Part shown: one piece after another, positions 16,619-25,931 of the stretch
Position numbering within the stretch: the stretch's first letter is position 1
Layout: each line of letters starts with the position of its first letter
NCBI GenBank assembly: GCA_016934535.1
Contig: JAFGSQ010000006.1
Location: forward strand, 39,799 to 103,798
Length of the DNA: 64,000 nt
Reading direction: 5' to 3'
DNA from: a candidate division WOR-3 bacterium
GTDB taxonomy: Bacteria > SDB-A
Position numbers and translations under genes: made by a program
Notes under the pieces: model-generated
The model's input: the letters and a program-made list of their open reading frames with translations, nothing else
Databases searched by the model: none
Told to the model about the DNA's origin: nothing

Positions 16619-19306
16619 TCAGATTTTTTCTATTTTTACCGCGCAAGCTTTGTATTCGGCGGTTTTCGTGTCAGGATCAAACACGTTGTTTGTCAGCCAG
16701 TTCGCATTTCCTTCCCTGAAATGAAAAGCCATCCAGACCAGACCGGGTGGAATTTTTTCCGTCACTTTCGCCCTGACTTTCACCGATCCACGGCGGGAGC
16801 TTACTTTTATGTACTCACCGTCTTTGATTTTCATTTTTTTTGCGTCTTCAAGTGAAATGTCGGCTGTTTCTTCAGGCAGGATCTTGTCCAGCCCCACTCT
16901 TTTGGTCTGTGTTCTCGTGTGATAGTGGAACAGTCGGCGCCCAGTGCTGAGAACGAAGGGATATTCAGCATCTTCGACCTCCGCAGGCGGCGTCCATTCG
17001 ACACCTTTGAACAGTCCTTTACCCCGGGAAAATTTTCCTTCTTTATGGAGAAACTTCGTTCCGGGATGTTCCACTGTCGGGCATGGCCACTGAAGTCCGT
17101 CTTTTTCTATTCGGTTATATTTTATCCCGCCGTAAGCAGGGGCGCACACCGAGATTTCGTTGTCCCAGATTTCCTGCGCGCTGTTGGACTGCCAGTCATG
17201 CCCCATGCGTTTTGCAATCTCCTTGAAAATCCACCAGTTCGGTTTTGATTTTCCGGGAGCTTCCTTGATTTTGCGCACGCGGTTGACACGTCTTTCGCTA
17301 TTTGTGAATGTTCCTTCGTCTTCACACCAGGCCGCCGCTGGAAGTATGACGTGGGCAAACCGTGTGGTCTCAGTCGGGAATATGTCGTTGCATACAATAA
17401 ACTCTGCGGAAGAGAGTTCATGCTCGACATGTGTGATGTTAGGTTCAGAATTTGCGAGATTCTCGCCGAATATATAGAAAGCCCTGACTTTATTTGTCGG
17501 AAGTCCGGCCATCATATCGGGAAGCATCAGTCCCACTTTGTCAGAAAGATTTGAAACGTTCCAGAACTTTTCGAACTTTTCTTTATTTTTCGGATCGGTA
17601 ACCGCCTGGTATCCAGGATAAACATTCGGTAGAGCCGCCATGTCGCAGGCGCCCTGGACATTGTTCTGACCGCGAAGCGGGTTCACTCCGCCGCTTTCTT
17701 TGCCCATGTTTCCTAAAAGCATCTGGAGGTTGGCGGTAGACATGACGTTGTTTTTTCCGCATGTGTGTTCTGTTATGCCGAGCGTGTAACAGAGCATGGC
17801 GGGTTTGACAGACGCCATCGTTTTGGCTATTTCTATGATTTTCTCGGTGGGAACACCGGATATAATTGAGGCTTTTTCGGGCGGATAGTTCATGACCGTT
17901 TTTTTAAGTTCCTCAAAATTCTCGCAGTTTTCCTCGACAAACTTCTTGTCGTAGAGATTCTCGGTTATCAGAACATTCATGATGCCATTGAGAAAAGCAA
18001 TGTCCGAACCCACCTTTATCTGTGCAAAAATGTCCGCCTTCTTAGCCAGATCGTGTTTTCTGGGATCGGCTACGATAAGCTTTGCGCCTTTTTTCTTTGC
18101 GCGTTTGACGAAATACGAAGCCACGGGATGCGCTTCCGTCATGTTTGTGCCGATCAGGAAAAACATCTTGGCGTTTTCAAATTCACCGAAAGAATTTGTC
18201 ATCGCACCGGAACCGAAGGTAGTTGCCAGACCGGCAACTGTCGGAGCGTGTCAAGTTCGTGCGCAATGGTCAATGTTGTTTGTGCCTACGACGCTCCTGA
18301 AAAGCTTCTGCATGTTGTAGGAGTCTTCGTTTATGCTCCTCGCACAGCTGACAGCAGCGAGAGCATCGGGACCGGATTCTTTCAAAATCTGCTTGAATTT
18401 GTCAGCGACCAGACAAAGAGCTTCGTCCCAGTCTGCTTCCCTGAACTTGCCGTCTTTTTCCCTTATCAGAGGAGTCGTAAGTCTGTCTTTATCATAAATG
18501 AAGTCGTAACCGTAGCGCCCTTTGACACAAAGATGCCCTTGATTCGGTTTCGCTTCATCAACTCCTTTGACTCTTACAATCTGATCCCCTTTAACCCACA
18601 ACTCAAGCTGACAGCCCACACCGCAGTATGGACATGTAGTTCGTACTTTTTCTATCTCCCAGGCCCGCGCTTTTCCCATGCCTTTTTTGTCCACCAGGGC
18701 TCCTACAGGGCATAACTGAACGCATTCCCCGCACTGAACGCACGTTGAATCTCCCATCGGACTGTCCTCATCGCAAACTACTTTTGTGTGTCCGCCCCTG
18801 TATCCAAAATCAAGAACTTCATTGACCACAAGATTGTTACATCCCTCTATACAGCGTCCGCACTGAATACACTTGCCGAAATCTCTCATTATGAACGCGG
18901 CGCTTTCGTCCTTCTCCTCTTTCTGTTCGACCAAAAAAGCAGGTACTTCAATTCCAAGATGATAAGCGGCGTCCTGAAGTTCGCAGTCTCCGTTGCGCTC
19001 GCACGACAGACAGTTGTGATTCCCGTTGGCTAAAAGCAGGTTGACTATCATCTTGCGAGATTCAATAATTGTTTCAGTATTCGTCCTGATTTTCATCTGG
19101 TCTGCCGCCGCCAGCGAACATGAGGTCTGCAGTCCTCTCATGCCCTCTACCTCTACAACGCATATTCTGCACATGCTCGCAGGACCGATTTTGGTATGAT
19201 AACAGAGCGATGGAATGTAAATATCATTCTCCCTCGCAACCTGAAGTATTGTTTTATCACCTTCAAAGGTTATCTCTCTTCCGTCGATAATCATTTTTTT
19301 GCTCAT
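16619..19306 (-). CDS. fdhA: Formate dehydrogenase catalytic subunit, selenocysteine-containing, NuoG-like N-terminus
   Basis: 895 aa when the in-frame TGA at 18251-18253 is read as selenocysteine (residue 352). Around it, CART-Sec-HAPTVAGL is the active-site motif of formate dehydrogenases, and the frame continues to a full molybdopterin domain. N-terminal clusters: [2Fe-2S] C35/C46/C49/C63; a His-Cys [4Fe-4S] site near H97/C99/C102/C108; two [4Fe-4S] at C146-C156 and C189-C199; and the FDH cluster C225/C228/C232/C260. The C-terminal half has the bis-MGD-binding motifs (GKESGGVNPLRGQNNVQGAC). It oxidises formate (or reduces CO2), passing electrons to the NuoEF subunit encoded 16 bases upstream. 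AAGGAG precedes the ATG. Standard gene finders will split it in two. Confidence 0.93.
18221..18253 (-). promoter_or_regulatory. SECIS element with UGA selenocysteine codon
   Basis: Starting at the TGA, 13 bases lead to a perfect 7-bp stem AGTTGCC/GGCAACT closing the loop GGTCT. Bacterial SECIS hairpins lie directly 3' of the UGA inside the coding sequence, and the GGUCU apical loop is the SelB-binding loop known from E. coli fdhF. It directs insertion of Sec at residue 352, so the genome must encode SelA/SelB/SelC/SelD outside this window. Confidence 0.9.
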
Positions 19307-19322
19307 CAGAGATTCTCCTTTT

Positions 19323-21041
19323 TCAATTATTCACCAGAGCCTCAAACTCTGACCTGAATTTTTCTACCATGGCTTTTATGGGTAAGGAAAACGCTTCACC
19401 GGTTGGGCAAAGAGTCAGCCCTTTTATGTTCGAACAAAGATTAACAATAAGGTCTATGTCTGATTTTGACCCTCTGCCTTCGACTATGTCGCGCAGTTTG
19501 TTGACAATTACGAGAGAACCTTCTCTGCAGGGCGTACACTGTCCGCAGGATTCGTGGTGATAAAACTCCATGGTTCTCAGGGCTAAAGCAGGTATAGACA
19601 CAGTGTCGTTAATCACTATTATTCCGCCCGAACCCAAAGCAGTCCCGGCTTTAGCGCATGAATCGTAATCGAGCAAAAGGTTCTTTGCCTCTTTGGCTGT
19701 GAGAACAGGCACAGAAAGTCCTCCGACGATTATCGCTTTCATTTTCCCTTTCACTCCTCCCGCCGCCTTGAGAATAACGCTGAGTTTTGTGCCAAGAGGA
19801 TATTCGAACACGCCGGGATTGCTGACGTGTCCGGAAACTCCGAATATTTTGGGTCCGTAGTTGTCTTTTGTTCCGATTTTTTTAAATTCGGCCGCTCCTT
19901 TTCCGACAATGTATGGAACACAAGATAAAGTTTCGACATTGTTGACAACTGTCGGGCATCCGTAGAGACCGAAGTTCGCAGGGAAAGGCGGCTTGGATCT
20001 CGGATTTCCTCTTTTCCCCTCCAATGATTCAATCTGTGCGGTTTCGTCTCCGCACACGTATGAACCTGCGCCTCTGTGAACCACTATGTCTATGTGTTTT
20101 ATCTGACCGTCATTTTTGGCTTCTTCAATTGCCGTTTCGAGGATATCGGCTATCCAGGAAAATTCCCCTCTTATGTAGACAAATGCTTTGGCCGCTTTAA
20201 TCGCGTGAACGCAGATGGCTATACCCTCAATAAGCAAATGGGGATTAAATTCCATGATCTGCCTGTCTTTGAAGGTTCCGGGTTCCCCTTCGTCGGCATT
20301 GCAAATAAGGTAAACAGGGCGCGGATCATTTTTTGGAAGAAATGACCACTTGGTTCCTGCAGGAAAACCGGCTCCTCCTCTTCCGCGGATTTGAGCCTCT
20401 TTAACTTCATTTACAACTTCTTCGGGCCTCATATTCAGGGCTTTTGTCAGCGCTTCGTACCCGCCGTTGGACTTATAATATGATAAAGTGCGGCAATCCT
20501 TTTTGGAACGATCGTTCAAAAGTATATTGCACTCCGAAACGACTCTCATCTTTGAGCTTTTTTCCGGTATTTTGCCTTTTTTCAGAGATTCAATAAGCTT
20601 TTCAGTTTTACTTACTGTCATATTTTCGAAATACCTGTCGTTGACCTGTATCACCGGACCCGTTGCGCATGAAGCCAGGTCCTGAACCGTGGACAATGTG
20701 AACATTCCGTTTTTTGTGGTTTCACCGACATTTATTCCGAGTTTTGAACTGAGATATTTTACTATTTTATCTGCACCGTGAAGATAGCCGGGAACACAAG
20801 TATCAACCTGAAGGTGATATTTCCCCACCGGAACCGTATTGAACATCGAATAATATGTGGCGATGCTGAAAACACGGCTTTTGCTCACTCCGGTAATACG
20901 TGATATTTTTTCAATCAACGCCGGACTCATGTAATTGCCGTTTTTTTTCTGTAAATGCTGCATAACCGGCAACAAAGCCGATTCCGGCTTCGGATATTTG
21001 CCGGTTATTTTCTCAAAATTCTCTTTCGTCTCTGTTTTCAT
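19323..21041 (-). CDS. Fused NuoE-NuoF NADH-oxidoreductase subunit of the formate dehydrogenase
   Basis: 572 aa. Residues 1-150 are a NuoE (24 kDa) domain and about 175-572 are NuoF (51 kDa). NuoF is intact: the FMN/NADH site GRGGAGFPAGTKWSF, CNADEGEPGTFKDR, and [4Fe-4S] ligands C499/C502/C505/C545. There is no extra C-terminal ferredoxin domain. In the NuoE part, the four [2Fe-2S] ligand positions read D80, G85, D121 and C125, so three of four cysteines are lost and the cluster probably cannot form. It should move electrons between NAD(H) and FdhA, whose gene follows 16 bases on. GGAAAAGG precedes the ATG. Confidence 0.9.
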   Translation of the reverse strand: MKTETKENFEKITGKYPKPESALLPVMQHLQKKNGNYMSPALIEKISRITGVSKSRVFSIATYYSMFNTVPVGKYHLQVDTCVPGYLHGADKIVKYLSSKLGINVGETTKNGMFTLSTVQDLASCATGPVIQVNDRYFENMTVSKTEKLIESLKKGKIPEKSSKMRVVSECNILLNDRSKKDCRTLSYYKSNGGYEALTKALNMRPEEVVNEVKEAQIRGRGGAGFPAGTKWSFLPKNDPRPVYLICNADEGEPGTFKDRQIMEFNPHLLIEGIAICVHAIKAAKAFVYIRGEFSWIADILETAIEEAKNDGQIKHIDIVVHRGAGSYVCGDETAQIESLEGKRGNPRSKPPFPANFGLYGCPTVVNNVETLSCVPYIVGKGAAEFKKIGTKDNYGPKIFGVSGHVSNPGVFEYPLGTKLSVILKAAGGVKGKMKAIIVGGLSVPVLTAKEAKNLLLDYDSCAKAGTALGSGGIIVINDTVSIPALALRTMEFYHHESCGQCTPCREGSLVIVNKLRDIVEGRGSKSDIDLIVNLCSNIKGLTLCPTGEAFSLPIKAMVEKFRSEFEALVNN

Positions 21042-21117
21042 GCCTTTTCCTTTACTGTTTGCTTTCCACCAAGTTCAGCGTACGTAAATAAAAATTTATT
21101 TTGAAAAAAGACGGCAT

Positions 21118-21123
21118 ATTATA
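21118..21123 (-). promoter_or_regulatory. Candidate -10 box upstream of the nuoEF-fdhA genes
   Basis: A perfect TATAAT on the minus strand about 77 bases before the NuoEF start, preceded by TTG, in an otherwise gene-free 205-base gap. No convincing -35 at 16-18 bases. It would give the redox genes a promoter separate from the DUF364 pair. Called by eye only. Confidence 0.35.
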
Positions 21124-21246
21124 CAAGAATACTTTTATTATGAGAATTAAAAAAATAATTTTTTTTACAGAATAAATGATTCGAAAATGTTGTCTTTATT
21201 TGGGGTACTTGTTTAAATGTTCACATTGATCCTGCATACGTAGAAA

Positions 21247-22005
21247 TCAATCGCTTGTCGGGAATATTTTTGTTTGACACCTTACAAGATTAACAAGCTT
21301 TATACCTCCGCATTTTTTCATCGCACTGAAGCTCATACCTTTTTTTATATTTTCAAGAACGAGATCAGTATCAGTGACATACGAACCGGAAATAACGTCT
21401 ATACCATAATCGAAAAGAATTTTCGTCAATGGAGTGGTCGGCCCTAATAAAATTTTAACGCTTTCATCCGGGCAAAGCTTTAGAAGATTCGATAAAGTGT
21501 GATTTATAAAAGTTGTGCTCGTTATGGCAATGATGTCCGACTCGGGTAAATATGTCTTGCTGTCGCCTTCCTGAAAGTCTCCCGGCTTAGGCTTTTTTTC
21601 AATAACCCACAGATTTTTAGTGACATTCCTGAGTTCATCGACAAAAGGAAAATGACCTACGACAGACACGTTTTTCCCTTTTCCTGATTTTATAATGAAA
21701 TCCTTGGAATTAAATTCCTCACAAGATTCAATATCAATGTCAATGACAGAATTTATCGCGGCCATACCGAGTGATGCTTCGGCAATATCGTCCGAAAGAG
21801 ATAATGAAGCGAGTTTATCGGCGGACATGTCCGAATATTTATCGGCAAAGTTTTCATGTCCGTATTTCCCGCAATTTCTTCCGTTTAAAGCAGAAGATAA
21901 TCCGCATCGCCTGCTGACAACGCCCGTCCAAAGAGAGCCTTTTCTTATTGCGCTTACTTTCACTCCCTTTTCAAGGTCGGATATTATTTCTTTGAGAATT
22001 TTCAT
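21247..22005 (-). CDS. DUF364/DUF4213 protein, second copy
   Basis: 252 aa. It has the C-terminal DUF364 Rossmann-like region (VSVVGHFPFVDEL, YLPESDIIAITSTTFINHTL, ILLGPTTPLTKILFDYGIDVISG), annotated in the family as putative heavy-metal chelation. The N-terminal part is the DUF4213 segment (WTGVVS, SLGMAAINSVID). ATG at 22005 is chosen because it overlaps the upstream stop in an ATGA. Function not proved. Its place directly upstream of an Mo/W-type formate dehydrogenase and a molybdate transporter suggests a role with the metal or its cofactor. Paralogue of the adjacent upstream gene. Confidence 0.82.
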   Translation of the reverse strand: MKILKEIISDLEKGVKVSAIRKGSLWTGVVSRRCGLSSALNGRNCGKYGHENFADKYSDMSADKLASLSLSDDIAEASLGMAAINSVIDIDIESCEEFNSKDFIIKSGKGKNVSVVGHFPFVDELRNVTKNLWVIEKKPKPGDFQEGDSKTYLPESDIIAITSTTFINHTLSNLLKLCPDESVKILLGPTTPLTKILFDYGIDVISGSYVTDTDLVLENIKKGMSFSAMKKCGGIKLVNLVRCQTKIFPTSD

Positions 22006-22772
22006 GTTGACGCCTTTTCTCTGCTCCGCGGGCATATTCTGTTCAATCCCAACAATTCGCATATTCCTGCGCATGTGACACCGAAAATTATATACTTTTT
22101 ATTGTGTCGGCATATTTTTTCCCAGATACCGTCAAACGAGTCATTTACAAAAGTTGTACCTGTGAGAAGAACAACGTCAGATTCCCTGATGAGTCTTTCA
22201 GTTTCGGTTTCGCCGTCCCAAATTATTGTTCCATACTTTTCCACTCCTATATTCGCAGGATTTAGATCGGTTGCTCTTATGTTCCCGGTTCCGAAATTTC
22301 TGCGGAGGGAATCCAGTATGGCGGGATTCAATCCTATGAGGCCAACGACGGAAGAAGAAAACTCATTATTAATGAATGAAGATATTTCCTGAGCACATTC
22401 TTCCGGATCCTCGTCTTTGCAGTGGATGGTGTTTTTCACAATTGAAAGATGTTTCAAAACAGAGTTCATTGCGGCGATAAACAAAGCACGTCTGCTGTTG
22501 TCAGAAAGCGACATTTCTAACACATCTTTCAACTTTCCTGTAAATTCCCTTGGCGTGTCAGTAAATACGTGCGCTTTTGACCCGACAAAATCAGCCTCAA
22601 TTACTCTTTCTTTACCGATCAGGATAGGGAAATCCCTCCTTCCCGGCGAACCTATGGCTTCTTCCGGTGACAGGGTTTTAACAAGTATCGAGATATTACA
22701 ATCCATAAGATTCTTTTCTATTACTATTTTTCTGAATATTTCTTTTGCAGTTATCAGTGCTTTAGTTATCAT
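22002..22772 (-). CDS. DUF364/DUF4213 protein, first copy
   Basis: 256 aa, same family as its downstream neighbour but clearly diverged. DUF4213-like N-terminal part (RALFIAAMNSVLKHL), then the Rossmann part VGLIGLNPAILDSLRR, ATDLNPANIG and the conserved ESDVVLLTGTTFVNDSF. The stop overlaps the start of the second copy by four bases (ATGA), so the two are translated together and may form a heterodimer. It opens the putative DUF364-nuoEF-fdhA-modABC-fmdE block. Known only as a structural family with suspected metal binding; no catalytic assignment is possible here. Confidence 0.82.
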   Translation of the reverse strand: MITKALITAKEIFRKIVIEKNLMDCNISILVKTLSPEEAIGSPGRRDFPILIGKERVIEADFVGSKAHVFTDTPREFTGKLKDVLEMSLSDNSRRALFIAAMNSVLKHLSIVKNTIHCKDEDPEECAQEISSFINNEFSSSVVGLIGLNPAILDSLRRNFGTGNIRATDLNPANIGVEKYGTIIWDGETETERLIRESDVVLLTGTTFVNDSFDGIWEKICRHNKKYIIFGVTCAGICELLGLNRICPRSREKAST

Positions 22773-22833
22773 TAAACATCCTCGATCAAGCTTTGAAAAG
22801 TTTTTACAAAAAAAATATATAGAAACAAATTAT

Positions 22834-23601
22834 CTATTTTTCAGCCACAACGAGCATTTCAAAATCTTCCGTCGTCAGTTTGTCATCTCTCGAAAAAGCG
22901 CCGAGTTTCGCGCCGAATATATCGATTTTTTTGTACCCCAGGGTCTTTAAAAGCCACGTTATCTCGCTCGGTACGTAATACCTTTCGTCGCACTCCAGGG
23001 ATATTTTCGCTCCTTCGTCGTTTTCCAGTTCAGTTATGTTGTGGTCTCTGAATGTCATGAGATCGAAAGTGTTGCTCCTGTATGTCGCGTTGCCCTGCGC
23101 CGAATCTTTGGCACAAAACTCTTCGACAGAATGATACAGAGGAAAAAGTCCGTTTAATGTCGTGAATATCAATTTCCCACCGTTTTTAAGAGACTTCGTA
23201 GCACTTTTAAGAATTTCATAGTTCATTTCGTCGGTCTCCATCAGAGGGAAACCGCCTTCACAGAGCATTATGACTGATTCAAATTCTGCTTCAAAAGGAA
23301 GATTTCTCGCGTCGTGCTTCGAAAAATCAATCCTGAGACCCGATTTTTCGGCTTTTTCTCTCGCTTTTACGAGCATGGATTCAGACATGTCTATTCCTTT
23401 GACTTTGTAACCTCTTCTGGTCAACTCGATTGAATGCCTTCCTGTCCCGCATCCGACATCGAGAATTTTGACCGATTTATCTTTGTTCAACTCCTTTTCA
23501 ATAAAATCGCACTCACCGATGGTTCCTCTTGTAAAAGTCTCTTTGTCGTAAGTGTCTCCGTAATTTTCGAACAAAGCTTCATACCATTTTTTTTTATTCA
23601 T
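22834..23601 (-). CDS. Class I SAM-dependent methyltransferase
   Basis: 255 aa. Motif I ILDVGCGTGRHSIEL, motif II YKVKGIDMSESML, motif IV region FESVIMLCEGGFPLM. Downstream segments (NGGKLIFTTLNGLF, DERYYVPSEITWLLKTLGY) match the ubiquinone/menaquinone-biosynthesis-like small-molecule group. ATG at 23601 is preferred to a GTG 9 bases upstream because GGGGTGAG is best placed for it. Acceptor unknown. It follows the DUF3795 gene by about 25 bases. Confidence 0.83.
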   Translation of the reverse strand: MNKKKWYEALFENYGDTYDKETFTRGTIGECDFIEKELNKDKSVKILDVGCGTGRHSIELTRRGYKVKGIDMSESMLVKAREKAEKSGLRIDFSKHDARNLPFEAEFESVIMLCEGGFPLMETDEMNYEILKSATKSLKNGGKLIFTTLNGLFPLYHSVEEFCAKDSAQGNATYRSNTFDLMTFRDHNITELENDEGAKISLECDERYYVPSEITWLLKTLGYKKIDIFGAKLGAFSRDDKLTTEDFEMLVVAEK

Positions 23602-23628
23602 TAGTCTCACCCCGTAATTTCATGTTTT

Positions 23629-24120
23629 TTAATATCTTCGAGGGATTTTTTCTCCGCACGAACGGCATGCCTCATCATACCAGCCCATCCTCTTTCCGCA
23701 TTTTCTGCACTTCCAGTATTCATTTTGAGACTTCAACCATTCGTCCTTGCCTAGTCTTTTTATATCCATCATATTGTTTATTATGAATCTTACATGAGGC
23801 AGTGAGACTTTTAACGAATCAACAGCCACCTTCATCTCTTTTAAGAGAGTACAGGGAAAATCCGGGCATTCAAAACAGAATTGAACCTGTTTGTTTTTAG
23901 CGCATTCCCGCATTTTACATTTTTTACAGCCCTCAAAAACCAGATCAGACTTACAACCCCTGCACTCAATCCTGGCTGGACTTATGTGGTTTTTAATCGG
24001 TTCGGGAAAATCAGCCCACTCAAAACACCGGCCTTCTTCCGAAGTTCTTTTGTAAGCGAGTAAAATTTCACAAGCTCCGCAGAAAAGACCGCAATATGAA
24101 TCTTCGTAGAAAACAGACAT
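23629..24120 (-). CDS. DUF3795 cysteine-rich protein
   Basis: 163 aa. It has the DUF3795 pattern CGLFCGAC near residue 10-17, ECRGCKSD, GCKKCKMRECAKNK and CFECPDFPC, followed by a C-terminal zinc ribbon CRKCGKRM/CRSCGEKI. The cysteine density suggests two or three bound metal ions. No activity is known for the family, which is common in anaerobes. Likely in a two-gene unit with the methyltransferase downstream. Confidence 0.8.
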   Translation of the reverse strand: MSVFYEDSYCGLFCGACEILLAYKRTSEEGRCFEWADFPEPIKNHISPARIECRGCKSDLVFEGCKKCKMRECAKNKQVQFCFECPDFPCTLLKEMKVAVDSLKVSLPHVRFIINNMMDIKRLGKDEWLKSQNEYWKCRKCGKRMGWYDEACRSCGEKIPRRY

Positions 24121-24203
24121 CTATACTCCCTCATAACAACTTTTAAAATCTCCACCGAAGACATTTATACTCATTAATACTTTAAAACACTGCTTTTCGA
24201 TTA

Positions 24204-25646
24204 TCATATCAAAAGTTCCCAATCAGTTCTGTTCGGATAATCGAGAAGCTTGATTCCTTTGCTCATTAATTCAGCCCTTATGCCGTCGGCTGAAGTGTAA
24301 TCTTTTGTTTTCTTGAACTCATTCCGGGCGTCGATTGTTTTTTGGAGTTCTTCCTGCTTTAGATTCAACCTGTTTAAATACTTTAATTTTATTTTTTCAA
24401 CCACATCACGGGGGTCGTCGTTTAATAAATTAAGCACTTTTGAAATGACTTCGAAGTCTTTTTTGAAAAGCGAAATTATTTTCACTTTTTCCTCTTCACT
24501 CGTTTTTTTGTCCGACAATATCCTGTTTGCTTCGCTGAAGGCGTTTGATAATTCGGCAATGACCTTTGCCGTGTTGAAATTGTCGTCCATGCCCTGTTCA
24601 AATAGTTCTTTCAATCCATTGCCTTTTGATTGCAGCTCAGGCCTTTTAATATCTGAAGCGCTTTCCAGAAAACGGTTTACAGAAAGGAGCGATTTGTAAA
24701 AATAGAAAACTCTCTTCTCTGCGTTTTTGAATGCGTCCTCGGAAAAATCGATGTTTGAAGAATAATGATGCGACAGGATAATGTATCTGATCACATCGGG
24801 TTCGAATTTTTCGAGAGCTTCCTTTATTGTATAGAAATTTCCGAGGCTCTTGCTCATTTTCTGGTTGTTGACCATCACCAGGCCGTTGTGTATCCAGTAG
24901 CGGGAAAACGGTTTTCCCGTCAAACTCTCGCTTTGAGCTATTTCATTTTCATGATGAGGGAAAAGCAGGTCAACTCCTCCGCCGTGTATATCCAGCGTAT
25001 CTCCCAAAAGTTCACGGGCCATGACCGAGCACTCGATGTGCCAGCCCGGCCTTCCTTTTCCCCAGGGGGATTCCCATGACGGCTCGCCCGGTTTAGCGGC
25101 TTTCCACAGGGCGAAATCTGCCGGATTTTTCTTGCTTTCAGAAGGTTCCTGCTCGAGCAATTCCTCGGTTTTCCTGTTTGACAGTTTTCCGTATCCTTTG
25201 AATTTATCTACTGAAAAAAGAACGTCTCCCCGCGATTCGTATGCGAAACCTTTTTCAATCAATTCTTCTATAAATTTTATAATGTCTTTGACGTGGTCGG
25301 TGACTTTTGGTTCTGCCGTCGCGGATCTGACTTTTATCTTTTGTAAATCATTCCGGGTCTCTTCAATGTAATGACTGCTGATTTCAGACGCGGATTTACC
25401 TGTCTCAAAAGCTTTATTTATTATTTTATCGTCTATGTCTGTAAAATTTCTTACATAAAAAACCTTAAAGCCTCTGTATTCGAGATAACTTCTTATGACG
25501 TCAAAAAAAACTGCCTGGCTGGCGTGACCGATGTGAGCTTCGTCGTAAACGGTCACACCGCAGGCATAAAGTTTTACGTTGTTTGAATCTTCTGGCCTGA
25601 ATTCTTCCAAAGACCTGCTTAAAGTATTGTAAATTTTAATGCTCAT
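24204..25646 (-). CDS. cysS: Cysteinyl-tRNA synthetase
   Basis: 480 aa, normal length for class I CysRS. The HIGH motif is HIGHA after CGVTVYDEA, and KMSKS is KMSKSLGNF. The active-site zinc ligands are seen as Cys in YACGVTVYD, Cys in WHIECSVMA, and the His pair in LLFPHHENEIA. The C-terminal DALR-like helical domain binds the anticodon arm. ATG at 25646 is preferred because AGGAAGG lies 6-7 bases upstream. The only aminoacyl-tRNA synthetase in the window; no T-box leader was seen in front of it. Confidence 0.96.
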   Translation of the reverse strand: MSIKIYNTLSRSLEEFRPEDSNNVKLYACGVTVYDEAHIGHASQAVFFDVIRSYLEYRGFKVFYVRNFTDIDDKIINKAFETGKSASEISSHYIEETRNDLQKIKVRSATAEPKVTDHVKDIIKFIEELIEKGFAYESRGDVLFSVDKFKGYGKLSNRKTEELLEQEPSESKKNPADFALWKAAKPGEPSWESPWGKGRPGWHIECSVMARELLGDTLDIHGGGVDLLFPHHENEIAQSESLTGKPFSRYWIHNGLVMVNNQKMSKSLGNFYTIKEALEKFEPDVIRYIILSHHYSSNIDFSEDAFKNAEKRVFYFYKSLLSVNRFLESASDIKRPELQSKGNGLKELFEQGMDDNFNTAKVIAELSNAFSEANRILSDKKTSEEEKVKIISLFKKDFEVISKVLNLLNDDPRDVVEKIKLKYLNRLNLKQEELQKTIDARNEFKKTKDYTSADGIRAELMSKGIKLLDYPNRTDWELLI

Positions 25647-25718
25647 GTCATACCTTCCTGTTTTTGCAGACATAAAATATACACGAAAAGAATATTAAAA
25701 TCAGTCAAATTCCCGAAT

Positions 25719-25912
25719 TCAGATACCGATTACCTTTCCTTCTTTTTCGTACACAAATGCTTTATAAATCTCTGATCTCGTATACATCTCGTCGAATTTT
25801 TTTTTAAGACTTGAAAATCATTGTGAAAATTACAATCTATGGATTCCGACAATTCTTTCAATAGATTCATCAGGTCCGAAAGATCTTCATCGCGCCATTC
25901 ACGAATACTCAT
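25719..25912 (-). pseudogene. Truncated, frameshifted GNAT acetyltransferase remnant
   Basis: The start MSIREWRDEDLSDLMNLLKELS is a normal GNAT N-terminus. In the A9 run (plus-strand T9, near 25797-25805) the frame must slip to continue as FDEMYTRSEIYKAFVYEKEGKVIGI, which is the expected beta2-beta3 hairpin, and then a TGA ends it. Everything after, including motif A, is absent, so no active enzyme can be made. It is a decayed fragment upstream of cysS. Confidence 0.7.
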
Positions 25913-25931
25913 TTTTTACCTCAGGTATAAT

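Noticed and set aside
25647-25718. T-box leader before cysS
   Set aside because: The gap is too short and lacks the conserved T-box sequence.
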